Assembly: GCF_000716435.1 (NCBI RefSeq)
Contig: NZ_JNWO01000003.1
Coordinates: 1 to 64,000, forward strand
DNA: 64,000 bases
DNA from: Streptomyces xylophagus
GTDB lineage: Bacteria > Actinomycetota > Actinomycetes > Streptomycetales > Streptomycetaceae
Reading direction: 5' to 3'
The notes below the pieces were generated by a model. It saw nothing but the letters and a program-made list of their open reading frames with translations, ran no database searches and was not told where the DNA came from. The position numbers were made by a program, and so were the translations under genes. Shown here piece after piece: positions 1-11,944 of the stretch; the stretch's first letter is position 1; each line of letters begins with the position of its first letter.

Positions 1-1
1 C

Positions 2-1266
<1,265 letters not shown>

Positions 1267-1294
1267 GGATGTGCCGGAGAAAGGACGCGTCACC

Positions 1295-2656
1295 ATGCCG
1301 AAGACCGCACCCCTCCGACTGAGCAGCCCCGGCGTCGACCGGCCCCCGGCCACGCTCGCCGGGCTGCTGCGTGAATGGCTGCCCGGGCAGCGCTGGTTCG
1401 CCGGCAAGGACCGGCCGGTGGCCGACCTCGACGTGCTGTCCACGACGGAACTGTTCCCGGGCTGCCTTCATCTGCTGGTCCACGCCTCCCCCACCGGGGT
1501 TCCCGCGCCGGGCGGCACTCCCCCGCCCGGCGACTGCTATCAACTCCTGCTGGGCGTACGGGAACACGTCTCTCCGCGCCTCGCCCGGGCCTTCATCGGC
1601 CGGGTGCACGAGGGGCCGTTGGCCGGTCTCGTGGTGTACGACGCCTTGCAGGATCCGCGGTCGGCGGAGCTGTTGCTGGAGCGGTTGCGGCATCCCGGTA
1701 CGGCGGGTCCCCTGCGCTTCGAGGCGGACCCGTCGGTCTCGGTGCCCGCCGGGCTCACGCCCCGACCGCTGGACGCCGAACAGTCCAACTCGTCGCTGGT
1801 GTACGGCGACCGGTACATCCTGAAGGTGTTCCGCCGCATCCAGCCCGGCGTCAATCCGGACCTCGAACTGCCGGGAGCGTTGGCCGCGCAGGGCTGCACG
1901 CGGGTCCCGGCACCGGTGGCGTGGTTCCGGACGGCGGAGCCGCGGGCCGCGACGCTCGGTGTGCTCCAGCCGTTCCTTCCCGACGCCTCCGACGGCTGGG
2001 CACTCGCACTGCGCGCACTCGCCGACGGTGATGAATTCACCACGGAGGCCCACGAGTTGGGGCAGGCCACCGCCGATGTCCATCTCGCGCTGGCCGCGGC
2101 TTTTCCGTCCGAGAGCGCCACGGGAAACGACCACACGGCGACCGCGATGACCGAACGGCTGGAGGCCGCCGCGCACTCCGTGCCCGCGCTGCGGCCGTTC
2201 GTGCCGGGACTGCGAACCGCGTTCGGCGCGCTCGTCGGCCGTGCTGCCGGGCCGCCCGCTCAACGCATCCACGGGGACCTGCATCTCGGGCAGGTGCTGC
2301 GGGCCGGGCGCGACTGGTTCGTCATCGACTTCGAGGGCGAGCCGTCCAAGCCGCTGGCCGAGCGGCGCAGCGCGCAGTCCCCGGTGCGGGACATCGCGGG
2401 CATGCTGCGCTCCTTCGACTACGCGGCCCGGCAGCGCCGCCCCTGGCGTCCGGAGTGGGCGCGCCGTTGCCGGGAGGCGTACTGCGCGGGCTACGCGGCC
2501 CGGGCCGGCTGGGACCCCCGCACCAAGCACGCGCTGCTGCGCGCCTACGAGACGGACCGCGCTGTGTATGAAGTGCTGTACGAGGCCAGACACCGTCCGG
2601 ACTGGCTTCCCGTACCCATGGCGGCGATCGAGCGTCTCGCCGTCCGAGGAGGCTGA
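1295..2656 (+). CDS. mak: Maltokinase (Pep2/Mak)
   Basis: Phosphorylates maltose to maltose-1-phosphate with ATP, the substrate of the GlgE maltosyltransferase; cytoplasmic. The N-terminal cap has the family signature [11 protein letters not shown]. The aminoglycoside-phosphotransferase-like catalytic core carries HGDLHLGQ near residue 325 (catalytic Asp) and IDFEGEP near 343 (metal-binding Asp). An in-frame GTG exists at 1271, but ATG 1295 has a strong GGAGAAAGGA ribosome binding site about 9 nt upstream and is preferred, giving 453 aa, normal for the family. It lies 28 bp after the treS stop and 5 bp before glgB, so the three are almost surely one operon. Unlike treS, this gene looks intact. 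Confidence 0.93.
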   Translation: MPKTAPLRLSSPGVDRPPATLAGLLREWLPGQRWFAGKDRPVADLDVLSTTELFPGCLHLLVHASPTGVPAPGGTPPPGDCYQLLLGVREHVSPRLARAFIGRVHEGPLAGLVVYDALQDPRSAELLLERLRHPGTAGPLRFEADPSVSVPAGLTPRPLDAEQSNSSLVYGDRYILKVFRRIQPGVNPDLELPGALAAQGCTRVPAPVAWFRTAEPRAATLGVLQPFLPDASDGWALALRALADGDEFTTEAHELGQATADVHLALAAAFPSESATGNDHTATAMTERLEAAAHSVPALRPFVPGLRTAFGALVGRAAGPPAQRIHGDLHLGQVLRAGRDWFVIDFEGEPSKPLAERRSAQSPVRDIAGMLRSFDYAARQRRPWRPEWARRCREAYCAGYAARAGWDPRTKHALLRAYETDRAVYEVLYEARHRPDWLPVPMAAIERLAVRGG

Positions 2657-2661
2657 ACTCC

Positions 2662-4857
2662 GTGGCCCTGCACGACACTTCACCTCAGGAGGCGGGTGGT
2701 TCGCCCACGACCGCTCCGCTCGACCCGGCCGACCGCGACCGCCTGCTCGCGGGTGCCCACCACGACCCGCACGCGCTGCTCGGCGCACATCCGGTGCCGG
2801 GTGGGTTCGCCTTCCGGGCCCTGCGTCCGTACGCCCGTGCCGTGAGCGTCGTGATCGACGGCATGCTCAGCCCGCTCACCTCGGAAGGGGGCGGTCTCTT
2901 CTCCGGCGTACTGCCGCTCGACGCGCTCCCGGCGTACACGCTGCTGGTGTCGTACGCGGAGGGCGACGAGCACGAGGTGCACGACCCGTACCACTTCCTG
3001 CCCGCCCTCGGCGATCTCGACCTGCACCTCATCAGGGAGGGGCGGCACGAGGAGTTGTGGACGGCGCTCGGCGCGGAGCCGATGTCGCACGCCGGGGTGG
3101 CCGGCACCCGCTTCACGGTGTGGGCGCCGAACGCCCAAGGGGTGCGTGTCGCCGGGGACTTCAGCTCCTGGGACGGGACGGCGTTCCCGATGCGGTCGCT
3201 CGGTTCGTCGGGTGTGTGGGAGCTGTTCCTGCCGGGTGTCGGCGAGGATGCCCGCTACAAGTTCGAGATCACCTCACGGCACGGCGAGCGCTTCCTGAAG
3301 GCCGACCCGATGGCCCGCCGTACGGAGGTGCCGCCCGCCACGGCGTCCATCGTGACGGCCTCGCACTACGAGTGGGGCGACGAGGACTGGCTCGCGCGGC
3401 GGACGCAGATCCCGGTCCACGAGGCGCCGTTCTCGATCTACGAAGTCCATCTCGCCTCCTGGCAGCCCGGCTTGACATACCGTCAGCTGGCCGTGGAACT
3501 CCCCGCATATGTGAAAGACCTGGGCTTCACCCACGTCGAGTTCATGCCGGTCGCCGAGCATCCCTTCGGTGGTTCCTGGGGCTACCAGGTCACCGGCTTC
3601 TACGCCCCGACCTCCCGCCTCGGCACCCCTGACGACTTCAAGTTCCTGGTCGACGCGCTCCACCGGGCCGGGGTCGGTGTGATCATGGACTGGGTCCCGG
3701 CGCATTTCCCCAAGGACGACTGGGCATTGGCCCGGTTCGACGGGGAGCCGCTGTACGAGCCCGGGGACGAGCGGCGGGCCGAGCATCCGGACTGGGGGAC
3801 GTACGAGTTCGACCTCGGGCGGACCGAGGTGCGCAACTTCCTTGTGGCGAACGCCGTCTACTGGTGCCAGGAGTTCCACATCGACGGCCTGCGCGTGGAC
3901 GCGGTCGCCTCGATGCTCTACCTCGACTACTCACGCGACTCGGGCCAGTGGACCCCGAACGTCCACGGCGGACGCGAGGACCTGGACGCGGTGGCCTTCC
4001 TCCAGGAGATGAACGCGACCGTCTATCGGCGGGTGCCCGGTGTCGTGACGATCGCCGAGGAGTCGACCGCCTGGGACGGGGTGACCCGGCCCACCGACAC
4101 CGGCGGGCTGGGTTTCGGGCTGAAGTGGAACATGGGCTGGATGCACGACTCGCTCGGCTACATGTCGCACGAGCCCGTCCACCGTAAGTTCCACCACCAC
4201 GAGATGACGTTCTCCATGGTGTACGCGTACAGCGAGAACTACGTGCTCCCGATCTCCCACGACGAAGTAGTCCACGGGAAGCGGGCGTTGGTGTCGAAGA
4301 TGCCCGGCGACTGGTGGCAGCAGCGGGCCGACCACCGGGCGTATCTGGGATTCATGTGGGCCCACCCCGGCAAGCAACTCCTCTTCATGGGACAGGAGTT
4401 CGCCCAGGGCGCCGAATGGTCCGAGGCCCACGGCCCCGACTGGTGGCTCCTCGACCCGGAGTACGACGCGGCGGCCGATCACGAGGGAGTCAGGGACCTG
4501 GTCCGCGACCTCAACACCGTCTACCGCCGGACCCCCGCCCTCTGGCAACTCGACACCGACCCGGCCGGCTTCCGCTGGGTGAGGGGCGACGCTGCCGAGG
4601 ACAACGTCTTCGCGTTCCTGAGGTTCGACGCCGAGGGCTCGCCTCTGCTCGCCGTCAGCAACTTCTCTCCGGTCGTGCGTCACGGCTACCGGCTGGGCGT
4701 CCCGGACGACATCCCCGCCTGGCGCGAAACCCTCAACACCGACAGCGCCCGCTACGGCGGCAGCGATGTCATCACCCCAGACCCGGTCAAACCGGAGGAC
4801 GGCCATATCCGGCTCACGCTCCCGCCCCTCGCGACGGTGTGGCTGACACCGGGGTGA
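2662..4857 (+). CDS. glgB: 1,4-alpha-glucan (glycogen) branching enzyme
   Basis: Transfers alpha-1,4 glucan segments to form alpha-1,6 branches, the last step of glycogen or alpha-glucan synthesis. It is 731 aa, with an N-terminal early-set domain and CBM48 (about 110-215), then a GH13 barrel. The catalytic regions are all visible: GLRVDAVAS near 411 (nucleophile), IAEEST near 465 (acid/base) and SHDEVVHG near 532. The start is GTG at 2662, with GAGGAGG inside the end of the maltokinase gene, so translation is probably coupled. This GlgE-pathway branching enzyme usually sits with glgE, treS and mak; glgE would be expected left of the window. Confidence 0.96.
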   Translation: MALHDTSPQEAGGSPTTAPLDPADRDRLLAGAHHDPHALLGAHPVPGGFAFRALRPYARAVSVVIDGMLSPLTSEGGGLFSGVLPLDALPAYTLLVSYAEGDEHEVHDPYHFLPALGDLDLHLIREGRHEELWTALGAEPMSHAGVAGTRFTVWAPNAQGVRVAGDFSSWDGTAFPMRSLGSSGVWELFLPGVGEDARYKFEITSRHGERFLKADPMARRTEVPPATASIVTASHYEWGDEDWLARRTQIPVHEAPFSIYEVHLASWQPGLTYRQLAVELPAYVKDLGFTHVEFMPVAEHPFGGSWGYQVTGFYAPTSRLGTPDDFKFLVDALHRAGVGVIMDWVPAHFPKDDWALARFDGEPLYEPGDERRAEHPDWGTYEFDLGRTEVRNFLVANAVYWCQEFHIDGLRVDAVASMLYLDYSRDSGQWTPNVHGGREDLDAVAFLQEMNATVYRRVPGVVTIAEESTAWDGVTRPTDTGGLGFGLKWNMGWMHDSLGYMSHEPVHRKFHHHEMTFSMVYAYSENYVLPISHDEVVHGKRALVSKMPGDWWQQRADHRAYLGFMWAHPGKQLLFMGQEFAQGAEWSEAHGPDWWLLDPEYDAAADHEGVRDLVRDLNTVYRRTPALWQLDTDPAGFRWVRGDAAEDNVFAFLRFDAEGSPLLAVSNFSPVVRHGYRLGVPDDIPAWRETLNTDSARYGGSDVITPDPVKPEDGHIRLTLPPLATVWLTPG

Positions 4858-4879
4858 CATTCCGCCCGCCATCAAACTC

Positions 4880-4908
4880 GGTGAGGGCACTTCCCAGTTC
4901 CCCTCACC
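4880..4908 (+). terminator. Hairpin after glgB
   Basis: Perfect 8-bp arms GGTGAGGG and CCCTCACC separated by 13 nt, starting 23 bp after the glgB stop. There is no T-run, so it is only a probable terminator closing the treS-mak-glgB operon before the next gene. Confidence 0.4.
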
Positions 4909-4995
4909 AATCGCTCACACCTGGGCTACATTCGAGCACCGTCGATAACAGTAATGATCGGCAGAGTCACGCCCCGTACAACCCAGGAGCAGCGC

Positions 4996-6903
4996 ATGCG
5001 CGACTTCGCCGTCGCTCCACCCCCCACCTCCACCCTCAACGGCGGCCTCGCCGACAGCATCTTCGAGACCGCGGTCGTCAATCCCACCCTTCCGCTGGTC
5101 GCACGCCGAACCGACCCCTCCTCCACGGTGTGGGAGGAGGTGACCGCCGTAGAGCTGCGGGACGAAGTCGTCGATCTGGCAAAGGGGTTGATCGCCTCCG
5201 GGATCTCGCCGGGCAGCCGGGTCGCGATCATGGCCCGCACCCGTTACGAGTGGACGGTGCTCAGCCACGCCCTGTGGGCGGTGGGCGCCGAGGTCGTGCC
5301 GGTGCATCCGACGTCCTCGCGGGAGCAGGTCGAGTGGATGCTGCGGGACGCCGGCTGTGTGGCCGTGGTCGTGGAGGACGAGCAGGGCATCATGACGGTC
5401 GGCACGGTGTGTGCCGCGCTGCCGTTGCTGCGGCACGTCTGGCAGCTGGACTCCGGGGCCCTGGCCCAGATCGTGGAGCGGGGCACGTACATCCCGCAGA
5501 CCACGGTGGACTCGCTGCGCCGGATCGTGATGCCGGACTCGACCGCGGTCATCGCCTACACCTCGGGCACCTCGGGCCGCCCCATGGGCTGCGCGCTGAG
5601 CCACCGCAGTCTGGCCAGCCCCTGCGACACGCTGCTCGCGGGCTGGTCGCACACGGCGGCGCCCCCGGGGGAACAGCCGGCCGTCCTGGCCTTCCTGCCC
5701 TTCTCGCACGTGTACGGCCTGATGATCCAGGCCCTGTGCATGCGCGGCGGCTGGGTGATGGCCCACGAGCCGGAGATGACGGAGGCGGCGCTGGTGTCGG
5801 CGCTGCGCACCTTCCGGCCCACCTATCTGTATGCCGTGCCGTCCATCTTCGAGAAGATCTACAAGAACTTTCTCCGTACGGCCCAACAGACCGGCCGGGG
5901 CGCCCTGTTCGAGCGCGCGGCGGCGACCGCGCGGGACTTCGCCGCGGCCGAGGAGAGGCAGAGACTGGGCCGGGGCTCGGGTCCCGGTTTCGATCTGCGG
6001 CTCCAACATGCCGTGTTCGAGCGGACGGTGTACCGCAAGCTGCGCTCCGCGCTGGGCGGCCGGGTGGTCCGCGCCACGTCGGGCGGTTCTTCCCTGAGCC
6101 GTGAACTGTCCTTGTTCTACGCGGGCATCGGCATTTTCGTGCACGACGGCTACGGCCTCACGGAGACCGCGGGCGGGGTCACGATGCAGCCGCTGGGCCG
6201 GGAGAAGATCGGCACCGTGGGGCAGGCGCTGCCGGGCACGGAGATCCGGGTCGCGGAGGACGGGGAGATCCTAGTGAACGGGCCCTCGGTGTTCCAGGGC
6301 TACATCAACGACGAGCGGGCCACCCGGGCCGCGCTGTACGGGGGTTGGCTGGCGACCGGGGACATCGGGCGGCTGGACACCGAGGGGTATCTGACGATCA
6401 CCGGCCGCAAGAAGGACATCATCATCACCAGCAGCGGCAAGAGTGTGGCGCCGGCCGCGCTGGAGAACCGGCTGCGGATGCATCCCCTCATCCATCAGGC
6501 GGTGGTCGTCGGCGACGACCGTCCCTGTGTGGGGGCGCTGCTCACCCTGGACCCGGAGTTCGTGGCGCACTGGCGGGCCGGTCTAGCGATGCAGAGCGAC
6601 GCGCGGGGCCGGGAGGCGCGGGAGGAGAACGCGCTGCGGGAGGAGATCACGCGGGCCGTAGCGGCCGCCAACAGCCCTGTGGCGCGCGCCGAGTCGATCC
6701 GGGTGTTCCGGGTGCTCCCGCAGCCGTTCGACGTCGCGGGCGGGCTGCTGACGCCGTCGATGAAGCTGCGCAGGGACGCGATCGTGCGGCACTACGCGTT
6801 CGAGATCGACGCGATGTACCAGGCACGCGCGCGTACCCCGCGACTGCCGACGTCGGAGGAGCAGCTCACGGGCTGGGACGACGCGGACAACGTGTTCCGC
6901 TGA
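4996..6903 (+). CDS. Long-chain fatty acid-CoA ligase family, AMP-dependent synthetase
   Basis: Activates a carboxylic acid, probably a long-chain fatty acid, to acyl-AMP and then acyl-CoA. The adenylate-forming signatures are in order: TSGTSGRPMG near residue 188 (phosphate-binding loop), YGLTET near 385, TGDIGRLD near 455 and GRKKDIIITSSGK (hinge and C-terminal domain), with MKLRR near the C-terminus. ATG 4996 is preferred over the in-frame ATG 4954 because AGGAGC lies 5-6 nt upstream; this gives 635 aa, typical of the FadD15-like group in actinobacteria. It is a single gene, convergent with the methyltransferase. The chain length of the substrate cannot be read from sequence. Confidence 0.9.
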   Translation: MRDFAVAPPPTSTLNGGLADSIFETAVVNPTLPLVARRTDPSSTVWEEVTAVELRDEVVDLAKGLIASGISPGSRVAIMARTRYEWTVLSHALWAVGAEVVPVHPTSSREQVEWMLRDAGCVAVVVEDEQGIMTVGTVCAALPLLRHVWQLDSGALAQIVERGTYIPQTTVDSLRRIVMPDSTAVIAYTSGTSGRPMGCALSHRSLASPCDTLLAGWSHTAAPPGEQPAVLAFLPFSHVYGLMIQALCMRGGWVMAHEPEMTEAALVSALRTFRPTYLYAVPSIFEKIYKNFLRTAQQTGRGALFERAAATARDFAAAEERQRLGRGSGPGFDLRLQHAVFERTVYRKLRSALGGRVVRATSGGSSLSRELSLFYAGIGIFVHDGYGLTETAGGVTMQPLGREKIGTVGQALPGTEIRVAEDGEILVNGPSVFQGYINDERATRAALYGGWLATGDIGRLDTEGYLTITGRKKDIIITSSGKSVAPAALENRLRMHPLIHQAVVVGDDRPCVGALLTLDPEFVAHWRAGLAMQSDARGREAREENALREEITRAVAAANSPVARAESIRVFRVLPQPFDVAGGLLTPSMKLRRDAIVRHYAFEIDAMYQARARTPRLPTSEEQLTGWDDADNVFR

Positions 6904-6918
6904 GGTCCCGGCCGGGGG

Positions 6919-7743
6919 TCACTCCGGGCGGTGGGCGACGACCGCGAACATCGTCACGGACATGTGCAGCGCGCCCTGCTCGGCGGCCTCGGTGAGGTCG
7001 GCGTAGGCACGGTCGCGCTGTGCCTCGGTGAGCGCGCCCCGGCGCACCGCGGACTCGCCCAGCATGCGGATCAGCGGCCAGACGACCGACCGGTGGTCCT
7101 GGAGCAGCGCCTGCGAACCCCGGTCGTCGACCACGAGGCCGGCCGCGCTGAGCTGGCCGACGAGCCTGCGTCCCGAGTACGGGTTCGCCGCTCCGGTGAG
7201 GGCGCCCGAGGTGAACGCCGCCATGATCTCCGGGTCCCCGGGGTGCAGGATCGTGGTCGCCCAGTCGGTGTCGAGCAGGGCCACGCGCCCGCCGGGGCTC
7301 AGCACGCGGGCCATCTCGGCGACCGCCTTGTCCGGTTCCGCGAGGTGCTGGAGCACCCGTTCGCACCAGACGACGTCCACGGAGGCGTCGGGCACGGGCA
7401 GGGACAGCGCGTCGCCGTCCGTGAAGCGGGCCGGACTGCCTGCCTTCGCGGCCCGTTCCTCGGCGACCGCCCGCAGCCCGGGGTTGGGTTCGACGCCGAG
7501 CGCCGACCCGTTGGCGCCGACCGCCGCGGCCAGTTCACGGGTCGTGGAGCCGGTCCCGGCCCCGATGTCGAGGGCGCGTTCACCGCTACCCGGGGCGAGC
7601 GCCTCGTGCGCCCACGCCCGCAGCCGTCGTACGCCGGGATTGGCCTCCTGTATGTCGAGCGCGGCCACCAGCCGCGTCACGTTGCCGGCGTCGATGTTCT
7701 GGGTGCGGAAGCCTGACCCCGGCTCGGGCTGAGTGTGCGACAT
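6919..7743 (-). CDS. Class I SAM-dependent methyltransferase
   Basis: Rossmann-type methyltransferase of 274 aa. LDIGAGTGSTT near residues 58-68 is the SAM-binding motif I. An acidic residue ends the next strand (GVEPNP), and WCERVLQHL lies at the motif IV region, as in the UbiE/Methyltransf_11 group. A substrate cannot be assigned; small-molecule C- or O-methylation is likely. The start at 7743 (MSHTQPEPGSG) is chosen because homology-like sequence begins just after it; an in-frame start 45 bp further upstream is possible. It is transcribed away from the downstream NADH dehydrogenase, with a shared 259-bp upstream region. Confidence 0.83.
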   Translation of the reverse strand: MSHTQPEPGSGFRTQNIDAGNVTRLVAALDIQEANPGVRRLRAWAHEALAPGSGERALDIGAGTGSTTRELAAAVGANGSALGVEPNPGLRAVAEERAAKAGSPARFTDGDALSLPVPDASVDVVWCERVLQHLAEPDKAVAEMARVLSPGGRVALLDTDWATTILHPGDPEIMAAFTSGALTGAANPYSGRRLVGQLSAAGLVVDDRGSQALLQDHRSVVWPLIRMLGESAVRRGALTEAQRDRAYADLTEAAEQGALHMSVTMFAVVAHRPE

Positions 7744-8002
7744 GGCGTGCACTCTACGGTCCGTATCGATCGCCGACGGGGTGGTCAAAGGTCATTCAGG
7801 TACGCCATTTGTTCACGCGTCCGCGGCGTACGGCGGGCGTCGGCGGGGCATGCTGGTGCTCCACGCGTACGTCTGCCTGCCGCGCTCAGCTGGCGGAACG
7901 GCTTCCGGCACGGTGGGATCGATGTGGGTGCGAAGCAGCGATCCAGGGGCAGGCGTACGGCGTCGAGGCAGACCGCCTGGAGCCGCAGAAGGGATGAACA
8001 CC

Positions 8003-9370
8003 GTGACACGACCGAGGATCCTGGTGGTTGGCGCAGGCTTCGCAGGAGTGGAGTGCGTTCGCCGCCTGGAACGGAAACTGAACACCGACGAGGCGGACGT
8101 CACCCTGGTGACGCCGTTCTCCTACCAGCTCTATCTGCCCCTGCTGCCCCAGGTCGCCTCCGGCGTCCTGACCCCGCAGTCGATCGCCGTCTCGCTGCGC
8201 CGCAGCAAGAAGTACCGCACCCGGATCATCCCGGGCGGCGCCATCGGTGTGGACATCAAGGCCAAGGTCTGTGTGATCCGCACGATCAACGACGAGATCG
8301 TGAACGAGCCCTACGACTACATCGTGCTCTCCCCCGGCAGCATCACCCGCACCTTCGACATCCCCGGGCTGACCGATCACGCCTTCGGCATGAAGACCCT
8401 CGCCGAGGCCGCGTACATCCGCGACCACGTCATCACGCAGCTGGACCTCGCGGACGCGAGCGACGACCCCGCGGAGAAGGCGTCGCGGCTGCAGTTCGTG
8501 GTGGTCGGCGGCGGGTACGCCGGTACGGAGACGGCCGCCTGTCTGCAGAAGCTGACGCACGCCGCGGTCAAGCGCTACCCGCGTATCGACCCGGGTCTGA
8601 TCAAGTGGCACCTCATCGACATCGCGCCGAAGCTCATGCCCGAACTGGGCGACAAGCTCGGCAAGAGCGCGCAGGAGATCCTGACCAAGCGCGGTATCGA
8701 CATCTCCCTGGGTGTCTCCATCGCCAAGGCGGGGCCTGAGGAGGTCACCTTCACCGACGGGCGGGTGGTGCCGACCCGGACGCTGATCTGGACGGCCGGT
8801 GTGGTCGCCAGCCCGCTCATCGCCACGCTCGGTGCGGAAACGATTCGGGGGCGGCTCGCGGTCACCGCCGACATGAACCTCCCCGGACACGACGGGGTGT
8901 TCGCGCTCGGCGACTCCGGCGCGGTGCCGGACGAGGCCAAGGGCGGGGACGGCGCGATCTGCCCGCCGACCGCGCAGCACGCCATGCGGCAGGGCAAGGT
9001 CGTCGCCGACAACGTGATCGCGACCCTGCGCAACCAGCCGATGAAGCCGTACGTCCACAAGGACCTCGGGCTGGTCGTGGACCTCGGCGGCAAGGACGCG
9101 GTGTCCAAGCCGCTGGGCATCGAACTGCGCGGCCTGCCCGCCCAGGTCGTCGCCCGCGGCTACCACTGGTCGGCGCTGCGCACCGGCGTCGCCAAGGTCC
9201 GCGTCGCGACGAACTGGACGCTGAACGCGCTGGCCGGCGACGACTTCGTGCGCACCGGCTTCCAGGCCCGCAAACCCGCCACGCTCAAGGACTTCGAGTA
9301 CACCGACTCGTACCTCTCGCCGGAGCAGGTGCGGGACCGCATCGAAGGGGACGGGACCCAGGAGCCGTAG
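8003..9370 (+). CDS. Type II NADH dehydrogenase-like FAD/NAD(P)-binding oxidoreductase
   Basis: Single-subunit flavoprotein of the NDH-2 family, expected to oxidise NADH and reduce menaquinone at the membrane face without proton pumping. ILVVGAGFAGVEC at the N-terminus binds FAD ADP. VVVGGGYAGTETA near residue 168 is the NAD(H) Rossmann motif. LIWTAGVVASP and GVFALGDSGAV mark the flavin-binding C-terminal part. GTG 8003 is preferred because GAAGGG lies 9 nt upstream; ATG 7994 sits directly against that site and would add three residues. Length is 455 aa, with a long C-terminal tail. NDH-2 is well established in actinobacterial respiration, but sulfide:quinone reductase relatives share the fold, so electron donor and acceptor are inferred. 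Confidence 0.86.
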   Translation: MTRPRILVVGAGFAGVECVRRLERKLNTDEADVTLVTPFSYQLYLPLLPQVASGVLTPQSIAVSLRRSKKYRTRIIPGGAIGVDIKAKVCVIRTINDEIVNEPYDYIVLSPGSITRTFDIPGLTDHAFGMKTLAEAAYIRDHVITQLDLADASDDPAEKASRLQFVVVGGGYAGTETAACLQKLTHAAVKRYPRIDPGLIKWHLIDIAPKLMPELGDKLGKSAQEILTKRGIDISLGVSIAKAGPEEVTFTDGRVVPTRTLIWTAGVVASPLIATLGAETIRGRLAVTADMNLPGHDGVFALGDSGAVPDEAKGGDGAICPPTAQHAMRQGKVVADNVIATLRNQPMKPYVHKDLGLVVDLGGKDAVSKPLGIELRGLPAQVVARGYHWSALRTGVAKVRVATNWTLNALAGDDFVRTGFQARKPATLKDFEYTDSYLSPEQVRDRIEGDGTQEP

Positions 9371-9417
9371 CATCGGTCTCACGGATCTTGGTGTGAACCT
9401 GGGGAGAGTACGGCGGC

Positions 9418-11667
9418 GTGAGGGCAGCGGGACGGGCGGCGTGGGCACGGGTGCGGTATCGCGTCGCGGCGTCCGATCCCGGACTGCTGCGGCTGACGGC
9501 CGGACTGCGGACGGTGGCCGCGATCGCCCTCACGCTGGCCGTGCTCTCCCTGCTGCGTGCCTCGGTGCCGCATCTGGTGGCCGGGGCGATGGCGGCGATG
9601 GTCTCCACGTTCGCCATCCGCGAGAAGCAGCGCACACAGCAGGCCGTGACGCTCGCGCTGGGCCTGCCGGTGGCGCTGGCCTCCGTGTCGCTCAGCGCGC
9701 TGCTGAACTCACGAGTCGTCGCCGGTGACGTCTTCTTCGTCCTGCTGATCTTCGGCGCCGTCTACAGCCGCCGCTTCGGCGAACGCGGCACGGCGCTCGG
9801 CCTGATCGGCTTCCAGATCTACTTCCTGTCCCTGTTCGTCGGCGTGACCGTCTCCGCGCTGCCTCGGCTCTACGGCGTGCTCGGCGTCGCCTTCGCGTGC
9901 AGCGCGCTGGTGCGGTTCGCGCTGGTGCCGGAGACGCCCACGGGGACACTGGACCGGCTGCGGCGGGCGTTCCGGGCGCGGTTCGCCCAACTGGTCACCG
10001 CGCAACTCGCGTTGCTCGACGCCGGTGCCGACGACATGGAGAAGGCCCTCGACGACGTACGGGAGGGCACCGCGCGGCTGCACGAGACGGCGCTGCTGAT
10101 CCAGGGCCGGCTCGAGGACGGGACCTCGGACGAGACGGTGGCACGGCTCGTGCAGCGGCGTATCGCCGACGCCGAGGTCGCCGCCGAGCGGCTGGGGCTC
10201 CTGCTGCTGACCGCGCGCAGCGCCGAACGCGGCCACACGCTCACCCTGCATCTGCCGGGCGCACCCGTCCCCGCCGGCGAGCGGCTGCCCCGGAGGGACG
10301 AGACGACCGACACCCTGCGCCGCGACCTGGAGGCACTGCGCCTGCTGGTCCTACGGCCGTCGGGCTCCGACTCGGGCACCGCGCTGGCCCATGTGCGCAA
10401 CCGGCTGCTGGGCTATCGCGAGGAGGAGAACCTGCCGCCCGCCTCGGACGCCGTGCAGGACGTCTTCCGGGGCATCGGCGAGGCCGGGCGCGCGGTGCTG
10501 GGCCTGCGGATCGCCGTCGACGGGCCGCAGGACGAGTCCGAGGACACGCCCGCGACGACCCGCTCCCGCGAGGAGCTGGACGCGGAGGACGTCGCCATCG
10601 CGGGCAGCGAGGAGGCCGAGCGGGAGGACGCGGAGCGCACGGGCCTGCGGCGGCCGACCACGCGGGCGGCCGTGCAGGTCGCCGTCGGTTCCTCGCTGGC
10701 CATCATCGGCGGCGAGTTCCTGTCCAGCCAGCGCTGGTACTGGGCGGTGCTGACCTGCTGGATCGTGTTCCTCAACACCTCGTCCACCGGCGAGATCCTC
10801 GTCAAGGGCTACCGGCGACTGCTGGGCACGGTCCTGGGTGTCGTGGCCGGTATCGGTCTCGCGGGCCTCGTCGGACACCACACGTGGACGGCATTCGCCC
10901 TGGTGCTGCTGTTCATCTTCGCGATGTTCTACACGGCACCGCTCTCGTACACCCTGATGTCCTTCTTCGTCACCGCGATGCTGGGCCTGCTCTACACCCT
11001 GCTGCACACCTACAGCGCGTCCGTGCTGGTGCTGCGGATCGAGGAGACGGCGCTCGGCGCGGCCTGCGGGGTGGTCGCGGCGGCGCTGGTGCTGCCGGTG
11101 CACACGGACCGCCGTACGAACGAACTGCTCGGCACCGTGCTGGAACGGCTCACCGATGTCACCGAGGCCGCCGTCGACCAGCTCAGCGGCGGGCCTGCGG
11201 CCGAACTCCTCGACAGGGCAAGGGACTTGGACCAGGCACTCGCCGACCTGAGCGCCTCGACGCAGCCGCTGACCCACCCGATCACGCCGTTGCGGGCCCG
11301 CCGGGACACGGCTCGGTATGTCGTCGCGCTGCTGGAGACCTGCGCCTATCACGCGCGGTATCTGGCGGCGACGGCCGAGCTGCTGCCCACGCATCCGTCG
11401 ATAGCGGCCGATCCCCGGCTGCGTGAGGCGGGGCGCCGGATCGTGCACAACATCGGGGTGATCGGCGCCCATGTCGCCGGCGAGGAGGCCGTCGGCGAGA
11501 TCGAGACCGGGCCGAGCATCGCGTCCCTGCTGCGGCCTGGTACGCCCGGCACCCCGCGCTACGGCCGCGTCACCGACCGCGTGCTGCGGCATCTGCAGCG
11601 CCTCGACGAGGCCGTGGTGGGTCTGGCCCGCCCGCTGGACGTGCCGATCGCGGCGCCGGCGCAGTGA
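9418..11667 (+). CDS. FUSC-family (aromatic acid exporter-like) integral membrane protein
   Basis: 749-aa membrane protein with two hydrophobic blocks. The N-terminal block (about 25-175) has roughly six helices. The second, about 425-570, contains QRWYWAVLTCWIVFL and is typical of the FUSC_2/fusaric-acid-resistance-like transporters. Between them lies a charged, largely helical cytoplasmic region of about 240 residues rich in Glu and Arg, and a soluble tail follows. Family members export small organic acids or act in envelope stress; the substrate here is unknown. GTG start with GGGGAGAG upstream. It follows the NADH dehydrogenase by 47 bp and may share its transcript. The 59-aa gene follows directly. 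Confidence 0.82.
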   Translation: MRAAGRAAWARVRYRVAASDPGLLRLTAGLRTVAAIALTLAVLSLLRASVPHLVAGAMAAMVSTFAIREKQRTQQAVTLALGLPVALASVSLSALLNSRVVAGDVFFVLLIFGAVYSRRFGERGTALGLIGFQIYFLSLFVGVTVSALPRLYGVLGVAFACSALVRFALVPETPTGTLDRLRRAFRARFAQLVTAQLALLDAGADDMEKALDDVREGTARLHETALLIQGRLEDGTSDETVARLVQRRIADAEVAAERLGLLLLTARSAERGHTLTLHLPGAPVPAGERLPRRDETTDTLRRDLEALRLLVLRPSGSDSGTALAHVRNRLLGYREEENLPPASDAVQDVFRGIGEAGRAVLGLRIAVDGPQDESEDTPATTRSREELDAEDVAIAGSEEAEREDAERTGLRRPTTRAAVQVAVGSSLAIIGGEFLSSQRWYWAVLTCWIVFLNTSSTGEILVKGYRRLLGTVLGVVAGIGLAGLVGHHTWTAFALVLLFIFAMFYTAPLSYTLMSFFVTAMLGLLYTLLHTYSASVLVLRIEETALGAACGVVAAALVLPVHTDRRTNELLGTVLERLTDVTEAAVDQLSGGPAAELLDRARDLDQALADLSASTQPLTHPITPLRARRDTARYVVALLETCAYHARYLAATAELLPTHPSIAADPRLREAGRRIVHNIGVIGAHVAGEEAVGEIETGPSIASLLRPGTPGTPRYGRVTDRVLRHLQRLDEAVVGLARPLDVPIAAPAQ

Positions 11668-11695
11668 ATTCCGCGCACGGGGGTAGGCGGAGTAC

Positions 11696-11875
11696 ATGAG
11701 TGATGTCGTGGACTCGGACGAACTGTTGCGGCGCATCCAGCGGGCCCGCGCCTTCGCCGCCCAGGAGGCGCACACGTGGGCGGAGCAGGGTGACCCCGTG
11801 CGGGAGGTGGCCTACGAGGCCGTCCTGCGGGTGCTGGACGAGATCGTGGCCCCCGGACGGCATGCCGCGAAGTGA
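11696..11875 (+). CDS. Small conserved-looking protein, 59 aa, function unknown
   Basis: Short open frame MSDVVDSDELLRRIQRA... ending HAAK, preceded by GGCGGAG 5 nt before the ATG. Codon third positions are strongly G/C and the composition (charged, helical, no cysteine, no membrane segment) looks like a real small acidic protein. It lies 28 bp after the FUSC gene and is probably cotranscribed. No recognised domain. Confidence 0.6.
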   Translation: MSDVVDSDELLRRIQRARAFAAQEAHTWAEQGDPVREVAYEAVLRVLDEIVAPGRHAAK

Positions 11876-11895
11876 AACCGGTCACGCGACCGGTT
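11876..11895 (+). repeat. Perfect 8-4-8 palindrome after the 59-aa gene
   Basis: AACCGGTC ACGC GACCGGTT begins at the base after the TGA stop. It could form a hairpin with a GC-rich stem but has no following T-run. It may be a weak terminator or a protein-binding site upstream of the putative small RNA. Confidence 0.5.
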
Positions 11896-11944
11896 CAAGT
11901 GGGTACGAAATCCCCACGGATGGTTTACGGTTCATTCATACGTG